Assembly (NCBI GenBank): GCA_028551475.1
Contig: CM052356.1
Location: 1,064,001-1,128,000 of the forward strand
Length of the DNA: 64,000 nt
Direction: 5' to 3'
From: Casuarina equisetifolia
Lineage: Eukaryota; Streptophyta; Magnoliopsida; Fagales; Casuarinaceae
Positions 11,215 to 24,656 of the stretch are shown one piece after another. Numbering within the stretch: position 1 is the stretch's first letter; the number at the start of each line of letters is the position of its first letter. A program made the translations under genes and the position numbers. Under the pieces are notes generated by a model. The model saw nothing but the letters and a program-made list of their open reading frames with translations, was not told the DNA's origin and did not search any database.

Positions 11215-11430
11215 GTTACATATTAACCAATTTACCTTGTTATTAAGTAAAGTGGTGGAGAAAATGGATGTTAAATCTAAAACTTCCCGGTAGAGCAAAA
11301 CTGAAGCGGCTGAAAGTTCTCTACACTACTGGCAAATAAACCAATTTACTTTTTTATTAACACAAGGGTGGTTCTTGCAAGTGATAGAAGAAGAAGACGA
11401 GTCTTGAAATTTTGATTACTGAAAAACATG
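11215..11430. repeat. FMO-2 3' flank, shared with FMO-3
   Basis: Matches 25085-25280 (AAAATGGATGTTAAATCTAAAACTTCCCGGTAGAG, then ACACAAGGGTGGTTCTTGCAAG). This is the presumed 3' UTR and downstream region of the FMO unit and shows that FMO-2 and FMO-3 come from one segmental duplication. Confidence 0.55.
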
Positions 11431-13458
11431 TCAGTCGCCAAAATGATTTGTAGTGTAGTTGCTGAAATCCTTGTAAGCTTGCACAAACAAGTCATCATCT
11501 TCCCATTCGTCTCGGAAATTATCAGGTCGAGCCAATACGTTCTTTATAGTTGAGTAAAGCATCTCCTTTCTCCATTCTTCATTTGCAGTAACCCCACATT
11601 GAGCCGCAAGCCACTCATAGTGCTCGAACTGCGAAGTGGCATCAAGAATTCTTATTTGCTGTTCTTTCATTATGCAGTTTGGATGCATTTAGCCAAACAA
11701 CATCAAAATGGACCATGTTAGGGTCTTGGCTTGAGCAAATTTGTACCTGTAAGTCATGCAGGTCATGAGTGTGTCGCTTGGGAGTGCCAGAAACTTCAAG
11801 GGACGAGTAAAAAGCTTTGATCTCTTCCATCATCTCTTGTTGTGATGGAAGCTTGAGTCGACTGGATAAAACACCAGCTATCCACTTGCTTTGCGATTCA
11901 GACAGGGGGAAAGTAAAAACCTGGCACCAACCATTAATAGAGATCAAAGCAGAGATAAAACCAAGAAACAATGGCGTACTGTGATAAGTGGGGAAGAACC
12001 TTCCGCGGTATTCCAACGAAGGAAAGCCATGGAGCCAATGCTGGAGGGAAAACGTGCTTGTACAGTGGCCCGACACGGTTGTCGTCCACAGTCACAAGGC
12101 CATTGGTGTCAAGAAAAGGAAAATCATACTTATACCTTCAAAAGAGAAACAACGGTCGAACATCACGTTCTGTTTCAATTTTCAAGAAAAGCCGAAATTA
12201 TGGAGTTTTAAGCATACCCAGTGCAGTGAATAATGGCATCTGCAGTGATAGAGCAACCATCTTCAAAATGCACAGTACCATCTTCCTCGACACTTTCTGT
12301 CTTCATTATTTTAAAATTAAGATTAGCACTTAAGATCAACTTTACCAAGCACGGACAAGGGTTTTTACCATACGATGAAGCCACAGATTGTCATACCCAG
12401 ATTGCTTTCGATCTCCTCCAAGTACAAGTCTTCTGGCTGCTACATGGACATCTTTGGCAACACCAGCTATGTCCCGCGAAATATCCATAGCACTCGCTGA
12501 ACCCCCTATCAAAACTACGGTCTGCGAAAAGAATAACAATGGTGAAGATCAGCACCATTCTTTAACAAAAAAGAAAACTGCCCTCGAAAGATTGAATACG
12601 ATAGGTAAAGGTATCATGAGATATCAACAACATTCTATGGGCTCCTTTCATCTTCTTGAGCCATCAGATTTATAGACAAAAATTCTTAACAAAAGTGTCA
12701 TATGTAAAGGACGAAGTAAGAGAAAGAAGGCACATACTTGGCCCCGAAAAGGCTCCGGAACACGATAGTTGTGGCTGTGAATCTGCTTCCCAGGCCATTT
12801 GCTGATGCCTGAAAGAAATAGAGAAAAGGAATAAGCCTTTGATGGATTTATCTTAAAAGTTCTCAATGAACCAGAAATGAATACCAGGAATTTCATCGAT
12901 AAGAGGCTCGGAGAAGTGGCCGTTACACACAACAATGGCGTCGAAAATCTCATCCACATCCGTCTCTCCCTCGCCCTCCTTTCGTGATGTCACTCTCCAT
13001 TTCGAGCCTTCCACTAGTCCCACGCGAACCACCTCCGTTTCCAACCGCACCAGCTCACCGATGCCAAACTCGCGAGCGAAGTCCACCAGATACATGTGGA
13101 CTTCCCGGTGGCCCGGGAAGCGTCTGGGGTCGCGGCCGGGTTCGTCCCGGGGAACAAAAGGGTAATCCCGGAAACCCATAGCTTCACGGGGGAGGTTAGA
13201 ACGAAGTGAGCTGTAGAGGCTCGAGTGGACTATCGTCCGCGTTGGGTCGAGCCCGAGAGGATCGGACTCCACCCTTGGAGTGTACACCCAGGTGCCGCCC
13301 ACCTGGTCGCCTCGTTCAAAGACCACCACGCTGTGTCCTTCACGCCGTAGCTCTCGGGCCGTCACGAGCCCTGCGGCCCCGGCCCCGATCACTGCCACTA
13401 GGCACGACGCGAGTGGCATGGACAATGGACGGCTTGCTGATCGTTGGTTTCTTGACAT
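11431..13458 (-). CDS. FMO-2: flavin-containing monooxygenase, FMO GS-OX-like, intact
   Basis: Exons: 13458-12885, 12808-12738, 12521-12369, 12300-12218, 12135-12000, 11920-11747, 11628-11431; lengths 574, 71, 153, 83, 136, 174 and 198, all in phase, giving 462 aa. FAD motif GAGAAG at 25-30, FMO region WPGKQIHSHNY from 196, NADPH segment IGGSASAMDISRDIAG from about 220, then the HCTGYKYDFPFLDTNG segment and a C-terminus EWEDDDLFVQAYKDFSNYTT. All splice sites are GT-AG; the exon 4 acceptor is GAAG rather than the GCAG of the paralogs. ATG 13458 is used; an in-frame ATG 13 codons later (MPLASC) corresponds to the start in FMO-3 and FMO-4 and could serve instead. Likely a cytosolic or ER-associated S/N-oxygenase with unknown substrate. 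Confidence 0.9.
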
Positions 13459-14942
13459 ATTCGGTTCTGATCATTTCTTTGATATCTTGTCTCCGGCGCG
13501 CCGGTTGGACACGGAGAGCAGAATAATCATTACAGAATTAGCGACCAGGTTCACCACCTACTCTTCCACCAAACATGACGTTGGTTTTTTTAAAACTTGA
13601 AAAACTATGTTTTGCGTGTAAAGGGAAACAACAAAAAATGGTTAGTAAAAGGAAGATAAGTCACAAATTAAAAATGACTTGTTCTTGTTCAGATTGGTTA
13701 GGAATTTTTGAATTGGGGTTGGAAGCCATAAGCTTCTCCTTCGAACAAAAGGCCCGTTAACATAAATATTTTCTAGTTCGGGCCTTTCCTATGAAGACTT
13801 TATTATGTTAGATAACACTAAATCTCATGCGCATGTTTATTTGTATTATCTTTTCCTTTTGAATTCTTTGATACCCACTTAATTTTCCATTAAATATTAT
13901 CTAGAGATATATGCATTCTATGCATTCTATTTTCTTTGATTTGGATTTATCTCAATTTGCTCTCAAGTTATCTAATAAATTATAAATTAGTTGTATTGTC
14001 TAAGAACTTAGTTATCCAAAAGAAACATGTTATTATTTTAGGTTGTATTGGGTTTGTACTTATAAAGAGCCCAATTTAGTAATAATATTTAAATAAAATG
14101 TACTTAGATTAAGTTTCAGCTTTGAGTATTTTTATAGAATGATTAAGATACAACAAATAATATATGAGCCAATTTCATTTCTTGACTTTGAATCATAAGA
14201 GGGATAACCAATAGAGGTCTACTTGGGTTAGGTTAGAATGAGAGCAGTTGGGACATTGTTTAGAGAGTTTGGTGGGTTGTTATAGTGTCAGATAGGAGGG
14301 AGTTTAGGCTTATGGATCACCTCCATTCCACAATATCTACTATGGACTAGTATTTAGTGTTCTGACGCTGCAGCATACAGTAAGCCAGATTTGTAGGAAT
14401 CATGAATACCATAGATACATACCTATGACGGAATAATGGGTGATTTGGTTAAGTTGTTATAACTTTTTCTGATGTTAAAGAGTGGCAAATATGTTGATTA
14501 TGATATGACACAAATAATTGTATCCTAGTGACTGTATAACTTGGTTTATATTAGTTTATTTGTGTTTTATAAATGCAAAAAAAAAAATTTCTCTCTTACA
14601 ATTTGTTCTAAAAGAAAATACAGACTTTTTGACATAATATCAAACTAAAGTTTTAAGTAAGACATCCATTATTCATAAATTTGGTCTCTACTCAGTATAT
14701 TTTCCAATAGTTAGAACAAAAGGACATGTTGAAATCTATAATATATTTTTTATTTCTAACATATTATTAGTACCATTATAATATTGTCCTATATTTTATG
14801 TTTTAATACAAAGACAAAGAAGAGTAAGATAAGGAAATACTAAACTTTCAAATAATAAACAGTATTCTGCATTTGATTGTGCATGCGTGGTAAATGTCAC
14901 TAAGTTACAAAGACGTGATAATTAAGTACTCAAATTTGAGCA
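13459..14942. repeat. FMO-2 upstream region and array flank repeat, copy 2
   Basis: 13459-13800 is the presumed promoter side of FMO-2 and matches 33706-34060 upstream of FMO-3 (shared GGAAGCCATAAGCTTCT and TTTTCTAGTTCGGGCCTT). From about 14415 it matches flank copies at 9040 and 34865. A worn tRNA-Gly-like remnant (ATAATAAACAGTATTCTGC... TTGATTGTGCATG) lies at about 14850-14887. No gene seen. Confidence 0.55.
14850..14887 (+). pseudogene. tRNA-Gly remnant, strongly worn
   Basis: AATAATAAACAGTATTCTGC... TTGATTGTGCATG aligns with the remnant at 9470-9506 and through it with intact tRNA-Gly; the anticodon-stem region is still visible (ACAGTATTCTGC against ATAGTACCCTGC). Identified mainly by position and by the better-preserved paralog. 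Confidence 0.45.
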
Positions 14943-15418
14943 CTTTGAGATGCACAGCCCGTAAACTTGCTCGCCACCCAAGACTGACTTTTCTAGATTA
15001 TTCCTACTCTTCGAAAAAGCAAACCAAATGCGTTAGTCTAGATGCGCATCTTCTAGCATTTGGTGAAGATAATTCTCTAGAACAACTAGGTAGATATTTT
15101 GGAAAAATAATTCTAGACCTTTATTTGTAGGTGTTAGCCGTTTATTTTTTGAGACAACTATAAGTAGGGGTGGACTACCATTTTAAAAAAGGTGTAGAGA
15201 AACCCACGTGTATAAAGCTTTTTTGTAGTTCTCTTCTTTGTACTTTTAACATACATTTGTTAACATGCCTTTTTCTTTAAAGCTCATTTTCTCTCTCCTC
15301 CTAATTTCTTTTCCCTTTGTTTCTGGTGAGTCTCGCTGGCTTAGCCATTCCAAAACTAAAAGAAAGTGCTTAGTGCCACATGGAGTCCCAAAATTATCTA
15401 AACTCGCTGACAACTTTC
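14943..15418. mobile_element. Solo-LTR-like insert, probably Copia type
   Basis: About 475 bp absent from the homologous flank at 9575-9585. It carries several TTCTAG/CTAGAA motifs (near 14985, 15048, 15075, 15110) and a TATA-like ACTATAAGTAGGGGTGG at about 15158, an arrangement common in plant Copia LTRs. A weak open frame crosses its left half but matches nothing known. Exact ends and a target duplication are not clear, so the element class is inferred. Confidence 0.35.
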
Positions 15419-15500
15419 CATGCCTCTAGTGATCACAATCTCTTAGCACAAGGGTGGTTACCATTAGAATCAAAAGGAGAAGGCGGGTTTTGAAACTTGA

Positions 15501-15993
15501 TTATTGCGAAACATGTTTCTCACCAATTGGAGTCATGGTGTAGTATTTGAAATCCTTGTGAGCTTGCACAACCATGTCATCATCTTCCCATTCGTCTTGG
15601 TAATAACTAGGTCGAGCCCTTATGTTCTTTAGGTTTGAGTTAAGCCTATGCTTTCTCCTTCCTTCTTCTACAATACACCCACATTGCACTGCAAGCCATT
15701 CATTGTAATTGAATAGCAAAAGTGACATCCAGAAAATTTTCATTAATGTTCTTTCATTAGGTAGGATGGTTGTATTTAGATGAACAACATAAAAAATTGA
15801 CGATTTTTAGGCTCATGTCTTGAGCAAATATGTACCTGGCTATCACCCATTTCTTGAGTGTGTCGTTTAGGAGTGTTATAAATTCAAATGTGGAGTAAAA
15901 AGCTTTGAGTTCTTCCATCATCTCTTGTAGTGACAAAACACCAACTATTCGCTTGCCTTGTAACTCAAACTGGGGGAAGCTAGAAGCTGGCAC
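15501..15993 (-). pseudogene. FMO relic R3: exons 6 and 7, next to Copia-1
   Basis: Exon 7 (about 15713-15501) reads FNYNEWLAVQCGC... then RARPSYYQDEWEDDDMVVQA to a stop at 15501-15503; its acceptor CAG has become CTA. Exon 6 (about 15993-15836) has lost the SGRLKLPSQ part (it reads IVGVLSLQEMMEELKAFYS) and ends abnormally. Exons 1-5 are missing. About 20 bp beyond exon 6 the sequence is interrupted by the LTR of Copia-1; on the other side (24657) the intron-5-side sequence resumes as in relic R2. Confidence 0.75.
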
Positions 15994-16016
15994 TAACATT
16001 AAACAAAGGTCAAACC

Positions 16017-17624
16017 TATTGGAAAATAGGGTTTTGTTGTGACTGAAAATATTTTCTTGTAAATATCAATTCTAAAATTATGTTTTTCTAAATGTGCAAA
16101 AAGAAAAGCTATAGAAAGTAAAAAGTGTACAAATTATAATATCAATTAAAGATATTATAAAGTAACTGGGTTTCTACATTTTCTTATTAAATATATTCTT
16201 AAAGTTTTCTTTTGTGACATATATTCAAATATATGTTAATTATTTGAATATATTGTTTATTTAAATATTTCTTTAAGATATATAAAATATATTTGAATAT
16301 ATCTTATTTTAGGAATATGATACTTGTTTTGATGAAATTGTAGGAACATAAGGGACTTTAAGTCTATGTTAATATTAGTTCAAAATCTACATATGCAATA
16401 CATTATCAATACATTGATAATGGACTGTGTATTGATATTGGACCTTGTTGATATTGGACCATGTATACTTGCTGAATATATTATCATTGTATTGGACCCT
16501 TGTTGTTGGACTGTGAAAATATAGGTGTGGCATAAGTTCACGTAAGCCCGATCTGGTTCCTTGTTACGGTGTCGTCTTGATCAAAATCGAAGCTTCCTTA
16601 CTACGCTTGCTAGCTACGATGTCGTCTCACTTAAGGGCATATAAGAGGCGCTTACTTTTCGATGAGTTATGCCCTAGCCGTTAGCTGCTTCACTTCTCCC
16701 CAATGCTGCCTTCGCTTCTCTCAAGCAACAAAACCTCAACGGGAGGAATTTAAAGGAGACGGGTTGTCAGAATGGTCGGATTTCAAATCAAAAGGTTGAA
16801 ATGAGGCCGATTTGATAGATAGCCTACTATTCCTAACAGGAAGAAGGCTATGGTTCAAGTTTGATTTAAAAAAAAGCACTAAATCTGCCTCTATTTAAAA
16901 GAGATGTGTGCGTGAAGGTTTTCTGTTGATGATTTACATCTACTTGAAGTGTTCTTTTTGTGAAGAAAATCTACTAAGCTTACTTACCATTTGATTCGAG
17001 ATTATTCATCATTTGGAGGTTCATAAGCACTTGGTGATATTGGATTATCTGGTTTGATCTTCGATTAAATATTCAATCATAGCTTGTATAACATTATTTA
17101 TATGTTGATTTCACTCATAAACATTTTCTGCACATAAATTTTAAGGAGAGTCCGAAACCCTAATTTCTTCAAATTGGGGATTTCGTGATAAGAGCTTTAT
17201 ATCTTGATATATTTGTTTAAATAGCTCTCTGATTAGCAATGTCCCATAAACTAACACATTATTTGGGGATTTACTATTATATATGATTTTTTTTATCATT
17301 ATTTGTATTCGGACTTGATAATTTCTTTGAAAAGGAATTATTTGGATTAAGGAGAACATATTCTGCTAATCAGGTTGAGTAAAGGTTCGGTTGGATTGAA
17401 GGAGAAGATGGTGGACATAAGACTCTAAGATAGAGTGCCAAACCATCATAGTAAATTGGGTGTTGATTCTCTTTCTCTCTGTTTGCTCAAATAATTCTGT
17501 TTGATTACTTATTGTCATATAAATTGTAAAATTGTTTGATTGAATTATTTAAGAAAACCAAAAGTATGGTTTTCAGTACAAGAACAATTCAACCCCCCTT
17601 CTTGTTAAGCCATAAAACCCAACA
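16017..17624 (+). repeat. Copia-1 5' LTR
   Basis: 1608 bp, from TATTGGAAAATAGG to AAAACCCAACA. The ends form a short imperfect inverted repeat (TATTGG with CCAACA). Followed by two bases and the primer binding site. Confidence 0.92.
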
Positions 17625-20600
17625 ATTGGTATCAAAGCCAGGTTCTTTGATTAAAAGGACTAACATCCTAGAGTAGATCCACATTATAGCTTTTGAAAAA
17701 GGGTTAGCTGTTATGGGGTTTAATAAACCTCCCTTATTTCGATGGCATTAATTTTAGGCATTGGAAACAATTAATGCAAGTCTTCATGATAGGCCAAGAT
17801 CCAGAAGCTTGGTAAGTAATCAGGAAGGATATTACATTACCCGAAATTGATGAATGGTTAAAAAATGAAGCTAAAGTAATGGGGTTAAATGCTAAGTCCA
17901 TGAATATGATCTATAGTGGTCTTAGAGCATATAAGTTTAACAAAGTGTCCTTTTGCACCACCGGTAAAGAAATTTCGAATAAGTTAGAAGTCATCTATGA
18001 ATGAACTAAAAAGGTAAAGTCTTCTAAAGTTAATATGCTTACACATGACTATGAATTATTTGTTATGAAAGATTTTGAAACTATTAGTGATATGTTTGGT
18101 AGATTCATTGAAATGATTTCTAAACTTAAATTGCTAGGAAAAACCTATACAAATAAGGAAATGGTAAGAAAAATGTTAGTATCCATACCCAAGAGTTGGG
18201 ATCCTAAAAAGATGGCTATAGAAGAAGCTCATGACCTAGAGGTTCTAACCTTAGATAATCTGCTAGGTTTTCTTAAAACTCATGAAATGCAGCTTATGAA
18301 AAAAGAGAAAGAAAAGGAAAATAGGAGATCACTTGCACTTAGAGTAGAAGTTGAAAAGGTTGAAGAAGAATAGTCAGAAAATGATGAAGTAGCTCTTATA
18401 TCTAGAAGATTTAGAAAATTTCTAAGAAGAGGCTTAAACAAAAACATAGGAGAAAATAGGAGAAAAGAATTAAATGAACCTAGGGAGAATGTGTGCTATG
18501 AATGCAGGAAACCAGGACATATCAAGATTGATTGTCCGATGATCAAGAAGAGAAATAGCAAGAACAAAAAGAAGGCAATGATTACTGCCTAGGATGATGA
18601 GAACTCCTCATCTGATGAAGAAACTCAAGAAGAGGTTGCACATCTATGCCTAATCGTAACAACTCTTGAGGAAGAAAATAAAGAGGTTAACAATTTTGAA
18701 CTATTTCTTCAAATAAATTCTGGATTAGAAACTGCATTTTTTGATTTAGTTGAATATACAAATAAATTAAAAGATAAATACCAAAAGTTAAAAGCAAAAA
18801 ATAAATCAGAAAAATAGGAATAGTTGACTTCTGTACAGAAAATTGATTTTATTGATAAACAAAACACAAAACTTACTGCATATAGAGATAAAGCTAAAAA
18901 GAAAGATACTTTGATTTCCTTGAATGATGATATTGTTATTTCTGCCAATGCATATATGAAATATGATGCTTGTATGAATGATATGTATGAAAAAAAAGAA
19001 AATCTGAAAACATGCAAATAGGAATAGAAACTTTTTGTGGTGTCAGCACATCTTCTGATATTGAAATACATGTAGAAAATAATTCACATGTATGTGATGA
19101 AAATCTTAAAAATAGAATCCGTGAATTGGAAAAAGAAAACTTTGACTTGAAATCAAAACTTGATGCAAGTAACTTGCTGTTACAAAAATTTACAAATGGA
19201 AGTTTCATGTTAGATAGAATTCTAAATTCTCAAAGAGGTACATATGATAAGGCGGGACTAGGGTATAAATTGAATGATAAATCAAAATCATTCACTCATT
19301 TCTTTAAGGAAAAAGAATGTTCAATTCCGCTGCATGAAAATAAATGCTTTTTTTGTAATTATTTTGTTCATAATTTTGATAAATGCCCCATAAGACTTAG
19401 AAAGGCTTACAAAGTAAAGAAACTTTGGTTGCCTAAGAATGACAAAAATCTAAGTCGAACTAATACTCATGGACCTAAAGTAAAAAGGGTACCAAGCACT
19501 TCAACGATCAAATTTGTTTCTGCAAGATATGAGTGCACAGATAAGGAACAAAAAGCTCAAGAACATGTGAATTCTGGACAGCGGATGCTCTCGACACATG
19601 AATGGGATGAAGGAGCTTTTCTCAACACTTGAGTTGAAAAATGGAGGTACGGTATCTTTTGGAGATAACTCCAAAGGAAGAATAAGAGGAATGGGAACAA
19701 TAGGTAACTCTGATACCCTACTTATATATGAAATATTGCTTGTAGATGAACTAAAATTTAATCTACTTAGCATAAGTCAGTTGTGTGATAAAGGATTCAA
19801 AATAAAATTTGGAAAAGAAAGTTGTCTTGTTAAGTATGTTGAACATAAAATTGTTGAAAAAAGGAAAAACAATATCTATATGCTTGATTTGAGCAAGATG
19901 AATGTTGAACAAACATGTTTGGTTGTAAATAGAAATATTGATGCTTGGTTATGGCATAGAAAGCTAGGACATGCAGGTCTAGGACTAGTAGAAAACTATA
20001 TAAGTACAATTTAGTAGAAGGTTTTCCTTCTTTAGAATTCAACAATGATAGAATATGTGAAGCATGCATTAAGGGCAAACACACACAAAGTAGCTTCAAT
20101 TCAAAGCTTATGGTAAGCACATCTAGACCATTAGAAATACTGCACATGAACCTTTTCAGTCCTATGAGAATAGCAACATTAAATGGTAAACATTATGTCT
20201 TAGTTATTATAGATGACTATTCTAGATTCACGTGGACATACATGCTTGCTAGGAAAGATGAGGCATTTGAAAATTTTGTTGAATTTTGAAAAATAATTCA
20301 AAATGAAAAAGGTTTTTCAATTATAAAAATAAGAACTAATCATGGTGGTGAATTTGAAAACCAACTTTTTGAAAAATTTTGTTTAGAAAATGGTATTTCA
20401 CACAATTTTTCAACTTCTAGAACATTGTAAAAAAATGGTGTTGTTGAAAGGAAAAATATAACACTTCAAGAGATGGCTAGAACCATGATGTGTGAATATA
20501 ATCTTCCTAAATATTTTTGGGGAGAAGCTGTAAACACAGCTTGTTATATTTCAAATCGTGCTTTAATAAGACCTATTTTGAAAAAGACACCCTTTGAATT

Positions 20601-23036
20601 ATTCTTTGAAAGAAAACCAAACATTTTATATTTTCATGTTTTTCGAAGTAAATGTTTTGTCTTGAATCATGGAAAAGAATCACTTGAAAAATTTGATTCC
20701 AAGAGTGATGAAGGAATATTTCTTGGATATTCTCATACAAGTAAAGCATATAAAATATTTAATAAAGGAACTTTAGTTGTAGAATAATCAATTCATGTTA
20801 AGTTTGAGGTCAATGCATTCTAGAAACTGAAGTGAACGGTGGAACTAAAAGCATTCCAAATAGGGATGAAGTTAAAGGGGAGTCTGAAACTAAGGCACCT
20901 TCCTTTCCTAGAGTTAGAAATGAAGTAGATCACGATCACATCATAGGAGATCCAAATGTTAAAGTAAGAACAAGGTCTCAGGTTCACAACACATGTGAAC
21001 ATCAAGCCTTCCTATCTCAAGTAGAGCTGAAAAAAGTAGATGAGGCTCTTGAAGATGAAAACTGGCTTTTTGCTATGCAAGAAGAATTAAAACAGTTTGA
21101 AAGAAGCAAAGTCTAGAATCTAGTTCCTAAACTAAAAAATCATCTAGTTATAGGCACAAAATGGGTATTTAGGAACAAACTAGATGAAAATGGTACCATT
21201 ACTAGAAATAAAGCTAAATTAGTGGCACAAGGATATAGTCAAGAAGAAGGGATTGACTATGATGAAACATTTATACTTGTAGCTAGTTTGGAAGCTATTC
21301 GGATCTTACTTGTATTTGCTTGCTGTATGAACTTTACCTTATTTCAAATGGATGTCAAGAGTGCATTTTTGAATGGTATTATAAAGGAAGAAGTATATGT
21401 TGAACAACCACCTAGATTTAAAGATCCAATTTATTCAAATCATGTCTTTAAATTATCAAAATCTTTATATGGTTTGAAACAAGCTCCATGGGCTTGGTAT
21501 GATAAATTAAGTTCATTCTTAATTAATCATGATTTTAGAAAATGAAAAGTGGACAACACACTATTTATAAAGAACAAAGAAAAGGAAATTTTAATTGTTC
21601 AAATATATGTTGATAATATTGTGTTTGGTTTTACTAATTCTAAACTATATGAAGAATTTGCTTCATACATGCAAAGTGAATTTGAAATGAGTATGATGGG
21701 TAAATTAATATACTTTCTTGGATTGCAAATCAAACAAACCAACAAAGGGATTTTTATAAGTCAAACAAAATACACAAATGAATTGCTCAAGAAATACAAT
21801 ATGCATGATTCTAAACCAATGAACACACCAATGAGCACTTCTTTATCATTATCAAATGATGAAGATGGAATTAGTATAGACACTAAATTGTATAGTGGCA
21901 TGATTGGTTCTTTACTATACTTGACTGCATCTAGACCAAATATCATGTTTAGTGTGTGTCTATGTGCTAGGTATCAATCCAATCCTAAAGAATAGCACCT
22001 AGTTGCTATTAAAAGAATATTTAGATACCTTAGAGATACGATTTCCTTAGGAATCTAGTAACCTAAAGACACAACTTTAGATTTGCATGCATTTAGCAAT
22101 TCTGATTATGCTTGATGCAAATTAGATAGGAAGAGTACGAGTGGTGGATGTCACTATCTCAGAAATATGCTTCTTTCTTGGCACTCCAAGAAACAAAACT
22201 GTGTAGCTCTTTCTTCCACTGAAGCCAAATGTATTGCTGCTGCTAGTAGTTGTGTTCAAATCTTATAAATGAAACAACAATTAGAGGATTATGGCATCTT
22301 ATCACATAAAGTTTCACTAAAATGTGATAACATAAGTACAATAAATCTCATTAAGAATCCTATCCAACACTTTAAAACAAAGCACATAGAAATTAGACAT
22401 CATTTCATTCGGGATCATGTTCAGAAAGGTGATATTGTACTTGAATTTGTGAGTACTGATCAACAAATTGTTGATATCTTAACCAAACCTTTATCAAAGG
22501 ATATATTCTATGCTCTTAGACAAGACCTTGGAATGTTACTTCTTAAAAATTTTTGAACTGTTTATCACTGCTATCTCTCTATTCTTTTATTGCTTTCCAA
22601 ACTGCTCGGTTTGAGAGGGAGCAGCTCTACTTTCACTCATACAGCATCCGGTTAGTACCCTACTCTTATCTCTATTCCATTGCTACCTATTCATTTTTTT
22701 TTTTGCTGTATTTTATCTTGCTTACTTGCATAATCATTCTTTTTGCTTATGACAAAAAAGGGGAGAGAATAATGTGCACATATGAAGTCTCATTTCTAAT
22801 TATCAGTGCAGAATGTGAGATACATATACATATCACCATTGTTTAAACAAATTTTTGCATGTTCTATACAAAATTTTGAAATCTGCTAGACACATGTATG
22901 GGAGACGTGCTTATGATCATATGGCTGTATCTATGCTGCAATGATAAGTTGTGTTCTCTTGTAAAAACATAATTGATATTTGATGACATGTGCAATACTA
23001 TTGAAATATATTTTGTCATCATAAAAAAGGGGAGAT

Positions 23037-24651
23037 TATTGGAAAATAGGATTTTGTTGTGACTGAAAATATTTTCTTGTAAATATCAATTCTAAAATTA
23101 TGTTTTTCTAAATGTGCAAAAAGAAAAACTATATGAAGTAAAAGGTGTACAAATTATAATATCAATTAATGATATTATAAAGTAATCGGGTTCCTACATT
23201 TCCTTATAAAATATATTCTTAAAGTTTTCTTTTGTGACATATATTCAAATATATGTTAATTATTTGAATATATTGTTTATTTAAATATTTCTTTAAGATA
23301 TATAAAATATATTTGAATATATCTTATTTTAGGAATATGATACTTGTTTTGATGAAATTGCAAGAACATGAGGGACTTTAAGTCTATGTCAATATTAGTT
23401 CAAAATCTACATATGCAATACATTATCAATGTATTGATAATGGACCGTGTATTGGTATTGGACCTTGTTGATATTGGACTATGTATACCTACTAAATATA
23501 TTATCACTGTATTGGACCCTTGCTGTTAGACTGTGAAAATATAGGTATGGCCTAAGTTCACGTAAGCCCAATCCGGTTCCTTGTTACAGTGTCGTCTTGA
23601 TCAAAATCGAAGCTTCCTTACTACGCTTGCTGGCTATGACGTCGTCTCACTTAAGGGCACATAAGAGGCGCTTACTCTTCGATGAGTTATGCCCTAGCCG
23701 CTAGTTGCTTCACTTTTCCCCGATGCTACCTTCGCTTCTCTCAAGCACCGAAACCTCAACGGGAGAAATCTAGAGGAGACGAGCTGTCAAAACGGTCGGA
23801 TTTCAAATTAGAAGGTTGAAATGAGGTTGATCTGATAGATAGCCTACTATTCCTAATGGGAAGAAGGCTATGGTTTAGGTTTGATTCAAAGAAAAGTCCT
23901 AGATCTACTTCTATTTAAAGGAGATGTGTGCGTGAAGGTTTTCTGTTGATGATTTACATCTATTTGAAACGTTCTCTTTGTGAAGAAAATCTACCAAGCT
24001 TACTTACCATTTGATTCGAGATTGTTCATCATTCAGTGGTTCATAAGCACTCGGTGATATTGGATTATCTGGTTTGATTTTTGGTTAAATCTTCAATCAT
24101 AGCTTGTATAACATTATTCATGTGCTGATTTCACTTATAAACATTTTCCGCACATAAATTTTGAGGAAAGTCTGAAACCTTAATTTCTTCAAATTGGGGA
24201 TTTCGTGATAGGAGTTTTGTATCTTGATATATTTGTTTAAATAGCTCCTCTGATTAGCAATATCCCATAAACTAACACATTATTTGGGAATTTGCTATTA
24301 TATATGATCTTTTGATCATTATTTGTATTCGGACTTGATAATTCCTTTGAGAAGGAATTATTTGGATTAGGGAGAACGTATTTTGCTAATCAGGTTGAGT
24401 AAAGGTGACTTCAATAGGTTGGATTGAAGGAGAAGAGGGTGGACGTAGGACTCTGAGGTAGAGTGCCGAACCACCGTGATAAATTGAGTGTTGATTCTTT
24501 TTCTCTCTGCTTGCTCAAAGAATTTTGTTTAATTACTTATTGTCATATAAATTGTAAAATTATTTGATTGAATTATTTAAGAAAACCAAAAGTATAGTTT
24601 TCAATACAAAAACAATTCAACCCCCTTCTTATTAAGCCATAAAACCCAACA
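23037..24651 (+). repeat. Copia-1 3' LTR
   Basis: 1615 bp, same ends as the 5' LTR, directly preceded by the polypurine tract AAAAAAGGGGAGA and followed by the target duplication AAACC. Confidence 0.92.
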
Positions 24652-24656
24652 AAACC

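Larger units (their letters stand above)
16017..24651 (+). mobile_element. Copia-1: Ty1/Copia LTR retrotransposon, broken
   Basis: Fossil element of 8.6 kb with long LTRs (16017-17624 and 23037-24651), a primer binding site TGGTATCAAAGCC at 17627 complementary to initiator tRNA-Met, a polypurine tract at about 23022-23035, and a 5 bp target duplication AAACC (16012-16016 and 24652-24656). Recognisable parts in Copia order: gag-like region about 17700-18590 with a CCHC knuckle (CYECRKPGHIKIDC, about 18492), protease/integrase about 19560-20790, reverse transcriptase about 21000-22000, RNase H about 22090-22555. The long LTRs and the gag region suggest the Sirevirus/SIRE-Maximus lineage (inference). 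It is broken in more than ten places. The two LTRs differ by roughly 5% by eye, so it is the oldest of the three. Confidence 0.92.
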
